DNA from: Burkholderia savannae
GTDB lineage: Bacteria; Pseudomonadota; Gammaproteobacteria; Burkholderiales; Burkholderiaceae
Direction of reading: 5' to 3'
Assembly (NCBI RefSeq): GCF_001524445.2
Contig: NZ_CP013417.1
Location: forward strand, 2,108,001-2,172,000
Length of the DNA: 64,000 nucleotides
This document shows positions 8,977 through 18,150 of the stretch, piece after piece; within the stretch, counting starts at the first letter, position 1, and every line of letters starts with the position of its first letter. Position numbers and translations under genes: made by a program. The notes under the pieces are model-generated. The model was not told the DNA's origin and did no database searches. It was given only the letters and a program-made list of their open reading frames with translations.

Positions 8977-10203
8977 ATGACCATGAGCTGGACCCGGGAA
9001 CAACGCAACGTCACGATCGCCGCCTACCTCGGCTGGACGCTCGACGCATTCGATTTCTTCCTGATGGTGTTCGTGCTGAAGGACATCGCCGCCGAATTCA
9101 ACACGAAGATTCCCGCCGTCGCGTTCGCGATCACGCTGACGCTCGCCGCGCGCCCGATCGGCGCGCTGATCTTCGGCCGCCTCGCCGATCATTTCGGCCG
9201 CCGGCCGACGCTGATGATCAACATCGCATGCTATTCGCTGCTCGAGCTCGCGTCCGGCTTCGCGCCGAGCCTGGCCGCGCTGCTCGTGCTGCGCACGCTG
9301 TTCGGCGTCGCCATGGGCGGCGAATGGGGCGTCGGCTCCGCGCTGACGATGGAAACGATCCCGACGCGCGCGCGCGGCGCCGTGTCGGGCCTGCTGCAGG
9401 CGGGCTACCCGAGCGGCTATCTGCTCGCGTCGATCGTCTTCGGCCTCTTCTACCAGTACATCGGCTGGCGCGGCATGTTCATGATCGGCGTGCTGCCCGC
9501 GCTGCTCGTGCTGTACGTGCGCGCGAAAGTGCCCGAGTCGCCCGCGTGGAAGCAGATGGAAAAGCGCGCGCGCCCGAGCCTCGTCGAGACGCTCAAGCAG
9601 AACTGGAAGCTGTCGATTTACGCAGTCGTGCTGATGACCGCGTTCAACTTCTTCTCGCACGGCACGCAGGATCTCTATCCGACATTCCTGCGCGAACAGC
9701 ATCACTTCGATCCGCACACGGTGTCGGGGATCACGATCGTGCTGAACATCGGCGCGATCGTCGGCGGGCTCACGTTCGGCTGGCTGTCGGAGCGCATCGG
9801 CCGCCGCCGCGCGATCTTCATCGCAACGATGATCTCGCTGCCCGTGCTGCCGCTTTGGGCGTTCTCGACCGGCGTGCTCGCGCTCGCCGCCGGTGCGTTC
9901 CTGATGCAGATCTCGGTGCAGGGCGCATGGGGCGTGATCCCCGTGCATCTGAACGAGATTTCGCCCGACGAGATTCGCGCGACCTTCCCCGGCTTCGTGT
10001 ATCAGCTCGGCAATCTGCTCGCGTCGGGCAACGCGACGATGCAGGCGCAACTCGCGGTCAATCACGGCAACGACTACAGCATGGCGCTCGCGACGGTCGC
10101 GGGCATCGTCGCCGTCGTCATCTGCGTTTTAATTGTGTTCAGCCGCGAGCGACGCGGGATCGACATGACGCAGGCGGCCGCGATGAGCCCGACGACGGGA
10201 TAG
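8977..10203 (+). CDS. MFS transporter, sialate/carboxylate-type symporter
   Basis: 408-residue, 12-helix inner-membrane permease. The start at ATG 8977 (MTMSWTREQRNVTIAAYLGW) is set by GAGGAG 10 bp upstream. MFS signatures: GRLADHFGRRPTL between helices 2 and 3 (about residues 66-78) and the repeat-half equivalent GWLSERIGRRRAIF. The N-terminal WTLDAFDFFLMVFVL and GGEWGVGSALTMETIP motifs match the metabolite:H+ symporter / NanT-like group that imports organic acids (lactate, sialate, shikimate). No catabolic genes flank it, so the substrate is open. Confidence 0.85.
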   Translation: MTMSWTREQRNVTIAAYLGWTLDAFDFFLMVFVLKDIAAEFNTKIPAVAFAITLTLAARPIGALIFGRLADHFGRRPTLMINIACYSLLELASGFAPSLAALLVLRTLFGVAMGGEWGVGSALTMETIPTRARGAVSGLLQAGYPSGYLLASIVFGLFYQYIGWRGMFMIGVLPALLVLYVRAKVPESPAWKQMEKRARPSLVETLKQNWKLSIYAVVLMTAFNFFSHGTQDLYPTFLREQHHFDPHTVSGITIVLNIGAIVGGLTFGWLSERIGRRRAIFIATMISLPVLPLWAFSTGVLALAAGAFLMQISVQGAWGVIPVHLNEISPDEIRATFPGFVYQLGNLLASGNATMQAQLAVNHGNDYSMALATVAGIVAVVICVLIVFSRERRGIDMTQAAAMSPTTG

Positions 10204-10350
10204 CGCCCGCACGCGGCGGCGCACCATTGCGCAAGCGCGCGCCGTACTGCGCGCGGCGCGTGATTCATGCTGCATTGCACTGAACGCTCTAGAGGAATTT
10301 GTCCATAAAGAACGCTTGCCGCCGCCCCGCACCGCTTTTTATCTTAATGA

Positions 10351-10362
10351 AAACAGCTGTTT
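10351..10362. promoter_or_regulatory. Palindromic operator, PsrA-like
   Basis: Perfect 12-bp palindrome AAACAGCTGTTT, extended to GAAAACAGCTGTTTC, lying 58 bp upstream of the TetR-type gene. It fits the pattern published for Pseudomonas PsrA (G/C-AAAC-N2-4-GTTT-G/C). Given the PsrA-like protein encoded next door, autoregulation is the likely role. Confidence 0.6.
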
Positions 10363-10420
10363 CAATTACAGATTTGAATCGCTTGTTCGCGTACCGGGAA
10401 ACCGGCAAGGGAGGCGGAAC

Positions 10421-11404
10421 ATGGCAGTTCGACAGGCCAGCCGGCAATCCGGCGGGACGAAGGCGCGCATCCTCGATGCGGCCGAAGATCTTTTCATCGA
10501 GCATGGCTTCGAAGCGATGTCGATGCGGCAAATCACATCGCGCGCAGCGGTGAATCTTGCCGCGGTCAACTATCACTTCGGTAGCAAGGAAGCGCTCATC
10601 CACGCGATGTTGTCGCGGCGCCTCGATCAGCTGAACGAGGAGCGCCTGCGCATCCTCGATCGGTTCGACGCGCAACTCGGCCCGCACGTCACGTGCGAGC
10701 ACGTGCTGGGCGCGATGTTCATTCCGGCGCTGCAGGCGTCGCGCGATCCGCAACGCGGCGGCCGCGCATTCCTCAGACTCATCGGCCGCGCGTACACCGA
10801 TCCGTCGGCGTTCGTGCGCAATTTCCTGACCGCGCACTACGCGAGCGTCGCCGGCCGCTTCTTCGACGCGTTCCAGCGCGCGCTGCCGAACCTGCCGCGC
10901 GCGGAGCTCGGCTGGCGGCTGCACTACGCGATCGGCGCGCTGTCCGGCGCGCTCGCGGGCGCGGAGACCGAAAGCCTCATCGACGAATTCACGCAAGGCC
11001 GCTCGATGAACGACGTGCAAATGATCGCGCGGCTGTCGTCGCTGATCGTCGCCGCGCTGAAGGCGCCGATGCCCGACACGGCGCAGCTCACGATCTTCGC
11101 GTCGGTGCTCGACGGCGCTGCGGCGTCGGCCGACGCGACGCATCCGGCCGAGCCGGCGGCGGCGGCGGCGGCGGCGGCAGGCGCCGCCGTTGCCGCCATC
11201 GCGCCGTCCGCGCCCGCCGCCGCACCGGAGATCGCGCCGGCCGCCGTTTCGGCGCCCGCGCCGAACCCCGCGCCGCCGACGTCGGCCGCTGCGACACCCG
11301 CCGCGCCGATGCCGACCGCCGCTGCGGCTGCCGCCGCACCGTGCATTGAACCGATCGCGGCCGAGCCCATGGTCGCGGCCGCGCACGAAACCCACGCGAC
11401 CTGA
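10421..11404 (+). CDS. TetR-family regulator, PsrA-like, with Ala/Pro-rich tail
   Basis: 327 residues from ATG 10421, preceded by GGGAGGCGG. The N-terminal helix-turn-helix (about 12-58) reads ILDAAEDLFIEHGFEAMSMRQ and VNLAAVNYHFGSKEALI, the form seen in PsrA, the fatty-acid-responsive TetR repressor of Pseudomonas. The ligand domain covers about 70-220. The last roughly 85 residues are almost only Ala/Pro with a poly-Ala run and look disordered; such a tail is not usual in TetR proteins. It lies directly upstream of fadD, supporting a role in fatty-acid sensing. Regulation of fadD is inference from position. Confidence 0.8.
   Translation: MAVRQASRQSGGTKARILDAAEDLFIEHGFEAMSMRQITSRAAVNLAAVNYHFGSKEALIHAMLSRRLDQLNEERLRILDRFDAQLGPHVTCEHVLGAMFIPALQASRDPQRGGRAFLRLIGRAYTDPSAFVRNFLTAHYASVAGRFFDAFQRALPNLPRAELGWRLHYAIGALSGALAGAETESLIDEFTQGRSMNDVQMIARLSSLIVAALKAPMPDTAQLTIFASVLDGAAASADATHPAEPAAAAAAAAGAAVAAIAPSAPAAAPEIAPAAVSAPAPNPAPPTSAAATPAAPMPTAAAAAAAPCIEPIAAEPMVAAAHETHAT
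11155..11178. repeat. (GGC)8 trinucleotide tract
   Basis: Eight perfect GGC units encoding the poly-Ala run in the tail of the TetR regulator. Unit changes would alter tail length without shifting frame. Confidence 0.85.
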
Positions 11405-11586
11405 TCGAGGTCCAACGCTGCGAGCATCGGCCGCGTGGCACGCGGCCGAGCGCGGCGGCGCCGGGCGCGTCGCGATCCGACGCCCCGCCCGATCGCCCAC
11501 CCCGGCTGCGCGGCGCACCGCGCATCGCGCCTTCGACGCCCGCGCGTCGGCCCATCATAACGATTCAGCGATTCAGGAGACAAGCG

Positions 11587-13365
11587 ATGACCGCCCCCGT
11601 TGCGCCCGCGCCCGCCCACGCCCACACGCAAGCACCGAACACCGACGGCATCTGGCATGCGTCGTACCCGAAAGGCGTGCCGCACGACATCGACGTCACG
11701 CAGTACGAATCGCTTGCCCAGTACTTCGACGAATGCACGACGCGCTACGCTGAGCGCGTCGCGTTCATCAGCGCGGGTGCGCGGCTCACCTACGCGGCGC
11801 TCGCGCACAAGGCGGTCGCGTTCGCGTCGTACCTGCAGAGCCTCGGCGTGAAACCCGGCGACCGCGTCGCGATCATGCTGCCGAACACGTTCCAGTATCC
11901 GGTCACGCTGTTCGGCGCGCTGAAGGCGGGCGCGATCGTCGTGAACGTCAACCCGCTCTACACGGTGCGCGAGCTCGCGCATCAGCTGAAGGACTGCGGC
12001 GCGCAGACGATCGTCGTGTTCGAGAATTTCGCGAAGACGCTCGAGGACGCGCTGCCCGAAACGCAGATCAAGCACGTCGTCGTGACCGCGCTCGGCGATC
12101 TGCTCGCCGACGGCCTCAATCCGAAAGGCCGGCTGATCAACTTCGTGCTCAAGCACGTGAAGAAGCTCGTGCCGCCGTACCGGCTGCCGCAGGCCGTGCG
12201 CCTGCGCGCGGCGCTCGCCGCCGGCGCGCGCAAGGCGCCGGCGCCCGTCGCGCTCAAGCGCGACGACCTCGCGTTCCTGCAGTACACGGGCGGCACCACG
12301 GGCGTGGCGAAAGGCGCGATGCTCACGCACGGCAACCTGATCGCGAACCTGCTGCAGGCGAAGGCGTGGATCGAGGATCAACTGACGGGCGACGTCGAAA
12401 CGGTGCTCACGCCACTGCCGCTCTATCACATCTATTCGCTGACGGTGAACGCGTTCATCTTCCTCGGCCTCGGCGGTCGCAACATCCTGATCGCGAATCC
12501 GCGCGACACGAAGATGATGATGAAGATCCTGCGCCACGAAACCTTCACGGGCATCACCGGCATCAACACGCTCTACAACGCGTTCCTCGACAACGAGGAA
12601 TTCCGCAAGCGCGACTTCTCGAAGCTCAAGCTCGCGATGGCGGGCGGAATGGCGATGCAGCGCGCGGTCGCCGAGCGCTTCGAGCAGGTGACGGGCTGCC
12701 CGATCGTCGAAGGCTACGGGCTCACCGAGTGCTCGCCGATCGTCACGATGAACCCGTACGACGTGAACGAGAAGCGCGCGTTCAGCGGCTCGATCGGGCT
12801 GCCCGCGCCGTCGACGATCGTGCGCTTTCGCAAGGAGGACGGCGCGTGGGCGAACGTCGGCGAATCGGGCGAGCTATGCGTGCACGGCCCGCAGGTGATG
12901 CGCGGCTACTGGCAGCGCCCCGACGAAACCGCGAAGGTGATCGACGCCGACGGCTGGCTCGCGACGGGCGACATCGGCGTGATGGACGAACGCGGCTTCA
13001 TCCGCCTCATCGATCGCAAGAAGGACATGATTCTCGTGTCGGGCTTCAACGTCTATCCGAACGAGATCGAGGACGTGCTCGTGTCGCATCCGGGCATCCG
13101 CGAGGCGGCGGCGATCGGCATTCCCGATCCCGTGCACGGCGAGCGCATCAAGGTGTTCGTCGTGCCGCGCGACGCGTCGCTGACGGTCGAGGACGTGCTC
13201 GCGCACTGCCGCAAGAACCTGACGGGCTACAAAATGCCGAAGGCGGTCGAATTCCGCGACGCGCTGCCGCAGACCAATGTCGGCAAGATCCTGCGCCGCG
13301 CGCTGCGCGACGAGGAACTCGCGAAGCTCGCGAAAGCGCCGGCGAATCCGTCGGCGCGGCATTGA
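11587..13365 (+). CDS. fadD: Long-chain fatty-acid--CoA ligase
   Basis: 592-residue adenylate-forming enzyme that activates fatty acids to acyl-CoA via acyl-AMP. P-loop YTGGTTGVAKGAMLTHGN at about residues 231-248, A5-type GYGLTECSP near 376, the TGD motif (LATGDIGVMD) near 459, and the hinge/L-motif DRKKDMILVSGFNVYPNEIE near 475-494; the catalytic Lys of the C-terminal domain is in TNVGKILRR. Lengths and motifs match bacterial FadD. An AGGAGA precedes the start. It follows the PsrA-like gene by 182 bp and is followed 56 bp later by a DUF1571 gene. Confidence 0.93.
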   Translation: MTAPVAPAPAHAHTQAPNTDGIWHASYPKGVPHDIDVTQYESLAQYFDECTTRYAERVAFISAGARLTYAALAHKAVAFASYLQSLGVKPGDRVAIMLPNTFQYPVTLFGALKAGAIVVNVNPLYTVRELAHQLKDCGAQTIVVFENFAKTLEDALPETQIKHVVVTALGDLLADGLNPKGRLINFVLKHVKKLVPPYRLPQAVRLRAALAAGARKAPAPVALKRDDLAFLQYTGGTTGVAKGAMLTHGNLIANLLQAKAWIEDQLTGDVETVLTPLPLYHIYSLTVNAFIFLGLGGRNILIANPRDTKMMMKILRHETFTGITGINTLYNAFLDNEEFRKRDFSKLKLAMAGGMAMQRAVAERFEQVTGCPIVEGYGLTECSPIVTMNPYDVNEKRAFSGSIGLPAPSTIVRFRKEDGAWANVGESGELCVHGPQVMRGYWQRPDETAKVIDADGWLATGDIGVMDERGFIRLIDRKKDMILVSGFNVYPNEIEDVLVSHPGIREAAAIGIPDPVHGERIKVFVVPRDASLTVEDVLAHCRKNLTGYKMPKAVEFRDALPQTNVGKILRRALRDEELAKLAKAPANPSARH

Positions 13366-13421
13366 TTCGGCCAACCGAGGCACGACCACACGAATTTTCG
13401 AACGCGTTCTGGGAGGAATGC

Positions 13422-14405
13422 ATGTCACACGCGTCACCGCAGCACCCATCTTCGTCGCAGCGAACGCGATTCGCGCGGCGCCGGCTCGTCGCCGCTTCGG
13501 CCGCGAGCGCACTCGCGCTTACGCTCGCGCTCGGGTTCGCCGGCGGCGCCGCGCACGCGCAGTCAAGCGCAGGCGCCGACGCGCACGCCGCCGTCGAATC
13601 CGGCGCGCCCGACGCCGCGCTTGCGCCCGAGCTCGCGAAGGTCGCGAAGCTCCCCGTCGACCAGCAGGCGCGCTGGCTGCGCACGGCCGCGCGCGAAGGC
13701 GCGCTCGAAAAGCTCGACGACGCAATGCTCACCGCGCTCTTCAAGTCGCTCGATCCGCAGACGGTGCCCGAGTACGTCGCCGCGGGCCCGATCGGCTACT
13801 CGTCGTACGAATTCACGATGCTGCGCCAGGAGCGCCTCAGCGGCAAATGGTCCGATACGCCCGATCACATGCTCGTCAAGGTGACGCGCGGGCCGCTGCG
13901 CGTGTACGCGAAGTGGCTGCCGGACAGCGCGCACTCGGGCCAGGAAGTGATCTACGACTCGACGAAGCGCGCCGACGAGATGTACGGCCACCTGGGCGGC
14001 CTGCTCGGCAAGGTGCCGATGTGGACGGCGCTCGACGGCGCCCTCTCGCGCGCGCAGTCGAACCACCAGGTGCGCGATCTCGGCACCGAGTTCGTCGCGA
14101 ACCTGTATTTGAGCGAGGCGAAGAAGTACCGCGAAGCGGGCGTGCTGAAGCCGACGCACGTCGAGGCGAAAACGATCAAGGGCGTGCGCGTCGTCGCGCT
14201 CACCTACGAGACGCCCGGCGGCCGGCCGCAGTTCTACGCGAAGAAGGAAACGCTCGGGCTCGATCTGCGGCAGCCGTATTTCCGCACCGTCGAGTCGTAC
14301 GACAACGACGGGCGCGTGTTCGAGAAGGTCGTGTTCGAGAGGATCACGCCGAAGTCGTTCGACGAAACGGCGTTCGATCCGAAGAATCCCGAGTACAAGT
14401 TCTGA
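13422..14405 (+). CDS. DUF1571-family exported protein
   Basis: 327 residues from ATG 13422, with GGGAGG 6 bp upstream. A long Tat/Sec-like signal region (Arg-rich start, hydrophobic ALALTLALGFAGGAAHA, likely cleavage after AHA near residue 47) leads into a domain matching the DUF1571 pattern: SSYEFTMLRQERLSGKW, LVKVTRGPLRVYAKWLPDS, GQEVIYDSTKRADEMYGHLGG and ALTYETPGGRPQFYAKKETL. This resembles outer-membrane-lipoprotein-carrier-like beta folds, suggesting periplasmic lipid or lipoprotein handling, but no function is established. It is probably co-transcribed with fadD. Confidence 0.8.
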   Translation: MSHASPQHPSSSQRTRFARRRLVAASAASALALTLALGFAGGAAHAQSSAGADAHAAVESGAPDAALAPELAKVAKLPVDQQARWLRTAAREGALEKLDDAMLTALFKSLDPQTVPEYVAAGPIGYSSYEFTMLRQERLSGKWSDTPDHMLVKVTRGPLRVYAKWLPDSAHSGQEVIYDSTKRADEMYGHLGGLLGKVPMWTALDGALSRAQSNHQVRDLGTEFVANLYLSEAKKYREAGVLKPTHVEAKTIKGVRVVALTYETPGGRPQFYAKKETLGLDLRQPYFRTVESYDNDGRVFEKVVFERITPKSFDETAFDPKNPEYKF

Positions 14406-14449
14406 GCCGTCATCGTTTCGTCACGAATCGCCAAGACGGGCGCCCATGA

Positions 14450-14486
14450 AAAACGCCGCGCGGCCTTGGCGGCCCGCGCGGCGTTT
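14450..14486. terminator. Bidirectional terminator between convergent genes
   Basis: AAAACGCCGCGCGG / CCGCGCGGCGTTT stem of about 13 bp, with A-rich left and T-containing right flanks, placed between the DUF1571 gene and the oppositely oriented small exported-protein gene. It can serve both. Confidence 0.8.
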
Positions 14487-14535
14487 CGCTGCGTCGGCAC
14501 GGCGGCCGGCCTGCCCGGCCGGGCCGCCCGCAGGG

Positions 14536-14805
14536 TCAATCGTCATCGTCGTGATGGCGGTGCCACTTGCGCCAGTGCTTGCGCTCGTGCTTCCAGTAGT
14601 CTTCGTCATCGTCGCCGCGCCACCCGTACGCCGGATATCCGACGACGGCGGGCTGCGGCGCGACGTAGACGGGCTGCGGCGCCACGTACACGGGCGCGAC
14701 CGGCACGCCGACTCCGATCGACAGATCGACGCCGCCCGCCGTCGCGGCACCCGATACGGCGAGCGCCGCGACGCCCAGCATCATGCTCGTCAGTAACTTT
14801 TTCAT
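14536..14805 (-). CDS. Small exported His/Asp-rich protein
   Basis: 89 residues from ATG 14805 (GAGGTGA upstream). Sec signal peptide MKKLLTSMMLGVAALAVSGAATA, then a short mature chain with repeats of VYVAPQP and a polar C-terminus rich in His, Trp, Lys and Asp ending HHDDDD. Proteins of this build (PXPAP repeats plus HRHHDDD tails) are common unannotated periplasmic or surface proteins in Burkholderiales. The His/Asp tail could bind metal, but that is conjecture. Convergent with the DUF1571 gene. Confidence 0.75.
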   Translation of the reverse strand: MKKLLTSMMLGVAALAVSGAATAGGVDLSIGVGVPVAPVYVAPQPVYVAPQPAVVGYPAYGWRGDDDEDYWKHERKHWRKWHRHHDDDD

Positions 14806-15110
14806 GTTCGTCACCTCGTTTCGCCGGCTCTGCCGGCTTCATGCATGGACTGTAGCCGCCCCGTCCGCCGCCAGGTGAAACGGCCTTGCGAGAGCTGTAA
14901 CGCGACGTAACGGAAGTGCGCGCAAACACGCACTGGCCGATCGGACGGATCGCGCAAATCGCCCGGACCGTCTATAGTGGGTAACGGTTAGACACAAACG
15001 CTCGCGCGCGCATCGGGTTCGAACAGGGTAAAATCCCGCCAAACGCTGTGTAAGTTCGCATGCGGCGAAACGCATAACTCTTAATTGACGCCGGCACCTG
15101 CCGCTTTTTA

Positions 15111-15779
15111 ATGGCCAATCCTGCAGAATCCCATCCGCAAAACGACTTCATCAATGCCGCGCGCAAGGAACGCAAGCGCGTCGAAATTTATCTCGTCAAC
15201 GGCATTCGCCTGACGGGATGCATCGAGTCGTTCGACCAGTATCTGGTGATGCTGCGCACGCCCGTCGGCCTGCAAGGCATCTATAAACGCGCCATTTCGA
15301 CGATTCAGCTCGATACGGGCGGCTCCCGTCCGGGCGGCCCGCGCGGCCCGCGTCCGGGCGGCGGCCATGGCGGCGGTCGCCCCGGCGGGCGCGAAGGCGG
15401 CGGCCACGGTCCGTACGGCTCGCACGGCGGCTCCCGCGAGCCGCGCGGCGAAGGCGGCGGTTACGGCGCACGCGAATCCCGCGGCGACGGCGGCGGCTAC
15501 GGCTCCCGCGATTCCCGTGGCGACGGCGGTTACGGTGCGCGTGAGCGCGGCGACGGCGGCTACGGCGCACGCGAACGCAGCGACGGCGGCTACGGCTCCC
15601 GTGAACCCCGCGACGGCTACGGCTCCCGCGAGCCGCGCGAACCCCGCGAATCGTACGGCGCGCCGCGCGAGCCGCAAGATGGCGTGTCGACGCCGTCCGG
15701 CGCACAGGAGCGCAACGGCAACGGCCCCGTGATCGTCACGCGCCGCCGCCGCTCGCTCGGGCCGACGGACGGTCAATAA
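15111..15779 (+). CDS. hfq2: Hfq2, RNA chaperone with Gly/Arg-rich C-terminal extension
   Basis: 222 residues. Residues about 8-66 form an Hfq Sm fold: [38 protein letters not shown] (Sm1) and [11 protein letters not shown] (Sm2, equivalent of YKHAIST). The remaining about 150 residues are low complexity: Gly/Arg/Ser/Tyr repeats such as [18 protein letters not shown]. Burkholderia carry two Hfq proteins, and the longer Gly-rich form is known as Hfq2 in B. cenocepacia. The short canonical hfq (normally beside hflX) is not in this window. It should bind sRNAs/mRNAs; the tail resembles RGG/prion-like RNA-binding or phase-separating segments (inference). Confidence 0.9.
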   Translation: MANPAESHPQNDFINAARKERKRVEIYLVNGIRLTGCIESFDQYLVMLRTPVGLQGIYKRAISTIQLDTGGSRPGGPRGPRPGGGHGGGRPGGREGGGHGPYGSHGGSREPRGEGGGYGARESRGDGGGYGSRDSRGDGGYGARERGDGGYGARERSDGGYGSREPRDGYGSREPREPRESYGAPREPQDGVSTPSGAQERNGNGPVIVTRRRRSLGPTDGQ

Positions 15780-15796
15780 GCCGACTCCGTCCAAAC

Positions 15797-15834
15797 AAAA
15801 AGGGCAAGCCGTTCATCGCGGCTTGCCCTTTTTT
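15797..15834 (+). terminator. Rho-independent terminator of hfq2
   Basis: AAAAAGGGCAAGCC / GGCTTGCCCTTTTTT stem-loop starting 17 bp after the hfq2 stop. Confidence 0.92.
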
Positions 15835-15937
15835 CGTCAAGCGTCGCTTCACATCGAGCGTCGCGAGTTCGCGCCGCCGCGAAAGCCGGCGCTTGCGCGA
15901 AGCGAAGCCGTCCGGCTCCGCCCCGCTCCATTTGCGA

Positions 15938-16672
15938 TCAACGCGCCTTCGGCAATCCAGCGTCGGCCTGCCGTTGCAGCGAGCGCACTTGCTGTTGCAG
16001 CTTGCGCAATTGATCTTGCCGCTCGTTGCGCTGATCGCGCAGCGCAACCGTCTCGTCAAGCTTGTCCTTCTGCCGGCTCGCGACGGCCGCCCGCTGCTCG
16101 CGCGCGATGTTCAGATCGGCCTGCAACCGGTTCGCCCGCTCCTGCGCGGCGGCGATCTGCCGGTCGGCCTGCGCCTTCTGCGACTCGAGCTTCGCGGCCT
16201 GCAGCTCGTTGACCGCGAGAGTCTCCGACTGCTTCGCGAAATCGCGGTAGACCGCCTCCGCACGCGCGTCGCTCGCCGTCTTGATCACGCGCCAGAACGC
16301 TTTTTGCTGAAACAGCGCGACGAAGTACGTGCCTTCGTCGACGTTGAGCAGCAGGCTCGCGCCGTAGCTGCCGTTGTACGTCGTGCGCATCTCGGTCAGT
16401 TCGCGCGCCTGGATTTGCCGTTGCAGCTCGTCGATCGTGCTCGCCCCGTTCGCGTCGGCGCTCGCGGCCGCCGTTGCGCCGGGCGCCGACAGATTGACGA
16501 CGGCGCTCGCCGAGACGGCCGCCGCCGGCACCGGCACGGCGGACGCGGTCAACGCCGGCGATGCCTGCAACGCCCCGTCGGCGCTACCCAATGCCTGCGC
16601 ATGCGCGCCGCTGAGGCCGCCCGCCGCCGCGATCGCGACGAAGACGCGCCCCATTCCCCGTATGTGGCTCAT
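15938..16672 (-). CDS. DUF2968-family exported coiled-coil protein
   Basis: 244 residues from ATG 16672. The signal peptide ends near SGAHA|QA. An Ala/Val/Ser-rich linker runs to about residue 75, then STIDELQRQIQARELTEMRTTYNGSYGASLLLN begins the conserved domain, followed by a long coiled coil (about 140-235) rich in Gln, Ala, Arg and Lys. It matches the DUF2968 family of Burkholderiales, function unknown. It lies 70 bp downstream of the sigma54 activator gene on the same strand, at the tail of the Tad locus, so a Tad-related role is possible but untested. Confidence 0.75.
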   Translation of the reverse strand: MSHIRGMGRVFVAIAAAGGLSGAHAQALGSADGALQASPALTASAVPVPAAAVSASAVVNLSAPGATAAASADANGASTIDELQRQIQARELTEMRTTYNGSYGASLLLNVDEGTYFVALFQQKAFWRVIKTASDARAEAVYRDFAKQSETLAVNELQAAKLESQKAQADRQIAAAQERANRLQADLNIAREQRAAVASRQKDKLDETVALRDQRNERQDQLRKLQQQVRSLQRQADAGLPKAR

Positions 16673-16742
16673 TATGTTTTTCCTGCTTCGATGTGTTGTC
16701 GTTATTCGAATGCATGTTGGTCGGCTGCGTCGCAGCCCTGCT

Positions 16743-18134
16743 TCATTCGCTTTCCCTGGCTTCGGGCTCCTCGTCGAAAATCTGATATTTGCGCATCTTT
16801 TCCCACAGCACCTTGCGGCTGATCCCGAGATGCTGCGCGGTATCCTGCCGACGCCAACCGTTCGCGTCAAGCGCGGCGATCACGCGGCTGCGCTCGGCCA
16901 TGTCCCACTTGCTGCGATCGACGAACACGTCGGGCGCGCTCTCGGCCGGCACCGGCTGCGCGGCGCTGCGCGCCTGCGCGACGAGCCGCTGCAGCCGCGC
17001 CGTGTCCCAGCCGCCCGTCTGCCTCACCGTCACGCCGACGCGCTCGGCCAGGTTGCGCAGCTCGCGCACGTTGCCCGGAAAATACGAATCGGCGACCGCT
17101 TCGGCGAGCCAATATGGCAGCTCCGGCAGTGCGGCGAGGCGCTCCTCGCCGACGATCGACGCGACGAACGACTTGAACAGCGCGATCTTGTCGACGGGGC
17201 CGCGCTCCTCGAGCGACGGAATGCTGAGCTCGATCACCGCGAGCCGGTAGTATAGGTCCGCCCGGAACAAGCCGTCCTTGACGAGCTGCGGCAGCTTCTT
17301 GTTGCTCGCCGCGACGAGCCGGAAATCCACCTTGACGGGCGCCGTCGCGCCGATGCGCAGCACCGCGCCGTCCTCGAGCACGCGCAGCAGCTTGACCTGC
17401 TGGTAGAGCGGCAGATCGCCGACTTCGTCGAGAAAGAGCGTGCCGCCCGCCGCCTGCTCGAAGTAGCCCTTGTGCGTGCCCACCGCGCCCGTAAACGAGC
17501 CCTTGGCGTGCCCGAAGAACAGCGATTCGAACAGGCCGTCCGGAATCGCGCCGCAGTTCACGGGCACGAACTCGCCCATGCAGTAGCGCGAGTGCTTCTC
17601 GTGCAGCAACTGCGCGATCCGCTCCTTGCCGACGCCCGTCTCGCCGTGCAGCAGCACGTTCGTGTCGCAATCGGCGAACGTGTCGACTTCCTGCAGCAGT
17701 GCCTGCATGCACTCCGAATGCGCGACGAGCGTGCTCGGCTCGAGCGTCTTCGCCGCGTGCGCGCGCAGTTGCACCGCGAGCTTCGAGATCATGCCGCGCA
17801 GCTCCGCGCACGTGAAATCGAGCGGCAGGATATGCGAATACTCGGGCGGGTACAGCGACGTATCGTGATCGCGCGCGGCGCCGACCCAGACCACCGGCAT
17901 GCCGATGTCCGCCTGCCAGCTGCGCAGGAACGCCGCTCCGGCCTCGATCATCGTGACGCTGATGATCGCGAGCGACGGGCGCATCGCGGTCCGCTCGGGC
18001 GAGACGACCTCGTTGTCGGCGCGGATCACCTCGACTTCGAAGCTCGACATGCAGCGCGCGACCCGGTCGACAATGTCGGCCTTGCCCTCCCAGACGTACA
18101 GGTCGAGTCCTTCGATTGCGTTCGTGTTTCTCAT
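16743..18134 (-). CDS. Sigma54-dependent activator (VpsR/FleQ-type) at the end of the Tad locus
   Basis: 463-residue enhancer-binding protein. The N-terminal domain (about 1-130) is receiver-like but shows no clear phospho-acceptor Asp, as in VpsR/FleQ-type activators. The AAA+ domain (about 140-380) has Walker [12 protein letters not shown], the sigma54-contact loop as GSFTGA (usual GAFTGA, with Ala to Ser), Walker [14 protein letters not shown] and the arginine-finger region [13 protein letters not shown]-terminal Fis-type helix-turn-helix reads [23 protein letters not shown]. It sits 16 bp after tadG and is the only sigma54 activator here, so it is the natural candidate for the -24/-12 promoter at 30254. 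Confidence 0.88.
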   Translation of the reverse strand: MRNTNAIEGLDLYVWEGKADIVDRVARCMSSFEVEVIRADNEVVSPERTAMRPSLAIISVTMIEAGAAFLRSWQADIGMPVVWVGAARDHDTSLYPPEYSHILPLDFTCAELRGMISKLAVQLRAHAAKTLEPSTLVAHSECMQALLQEVDTFADCDTNVLLHGETGVGKERIAQLLHEKHSRYCMGEFVPVNCGAIPDGLFESLFFGHAKGSFTGAVGTHKGYFEQAAGGTLFLDEVGDLPLYQQVKLLRVLEDGAVLRIGATAPVKVDFRLVAASNKKLPQLVKDGLFRADLYYRLAVIELSIPSLEERGPVDKIALFKSFVASIVGEERLAALPELPYWLAEAVADSYFPGNVRELRNLAERVGVTVRQTGGWDTARLQRLVAQARSAAQPVPAESAPDVFVDRSKWDMAERSRVIAALDANGWRRQDTAQHLGISRKVLWEKMRKYQIFDEEPEARESE

Positions 18135-18150
18135 CGTTATCGTGACTTCT

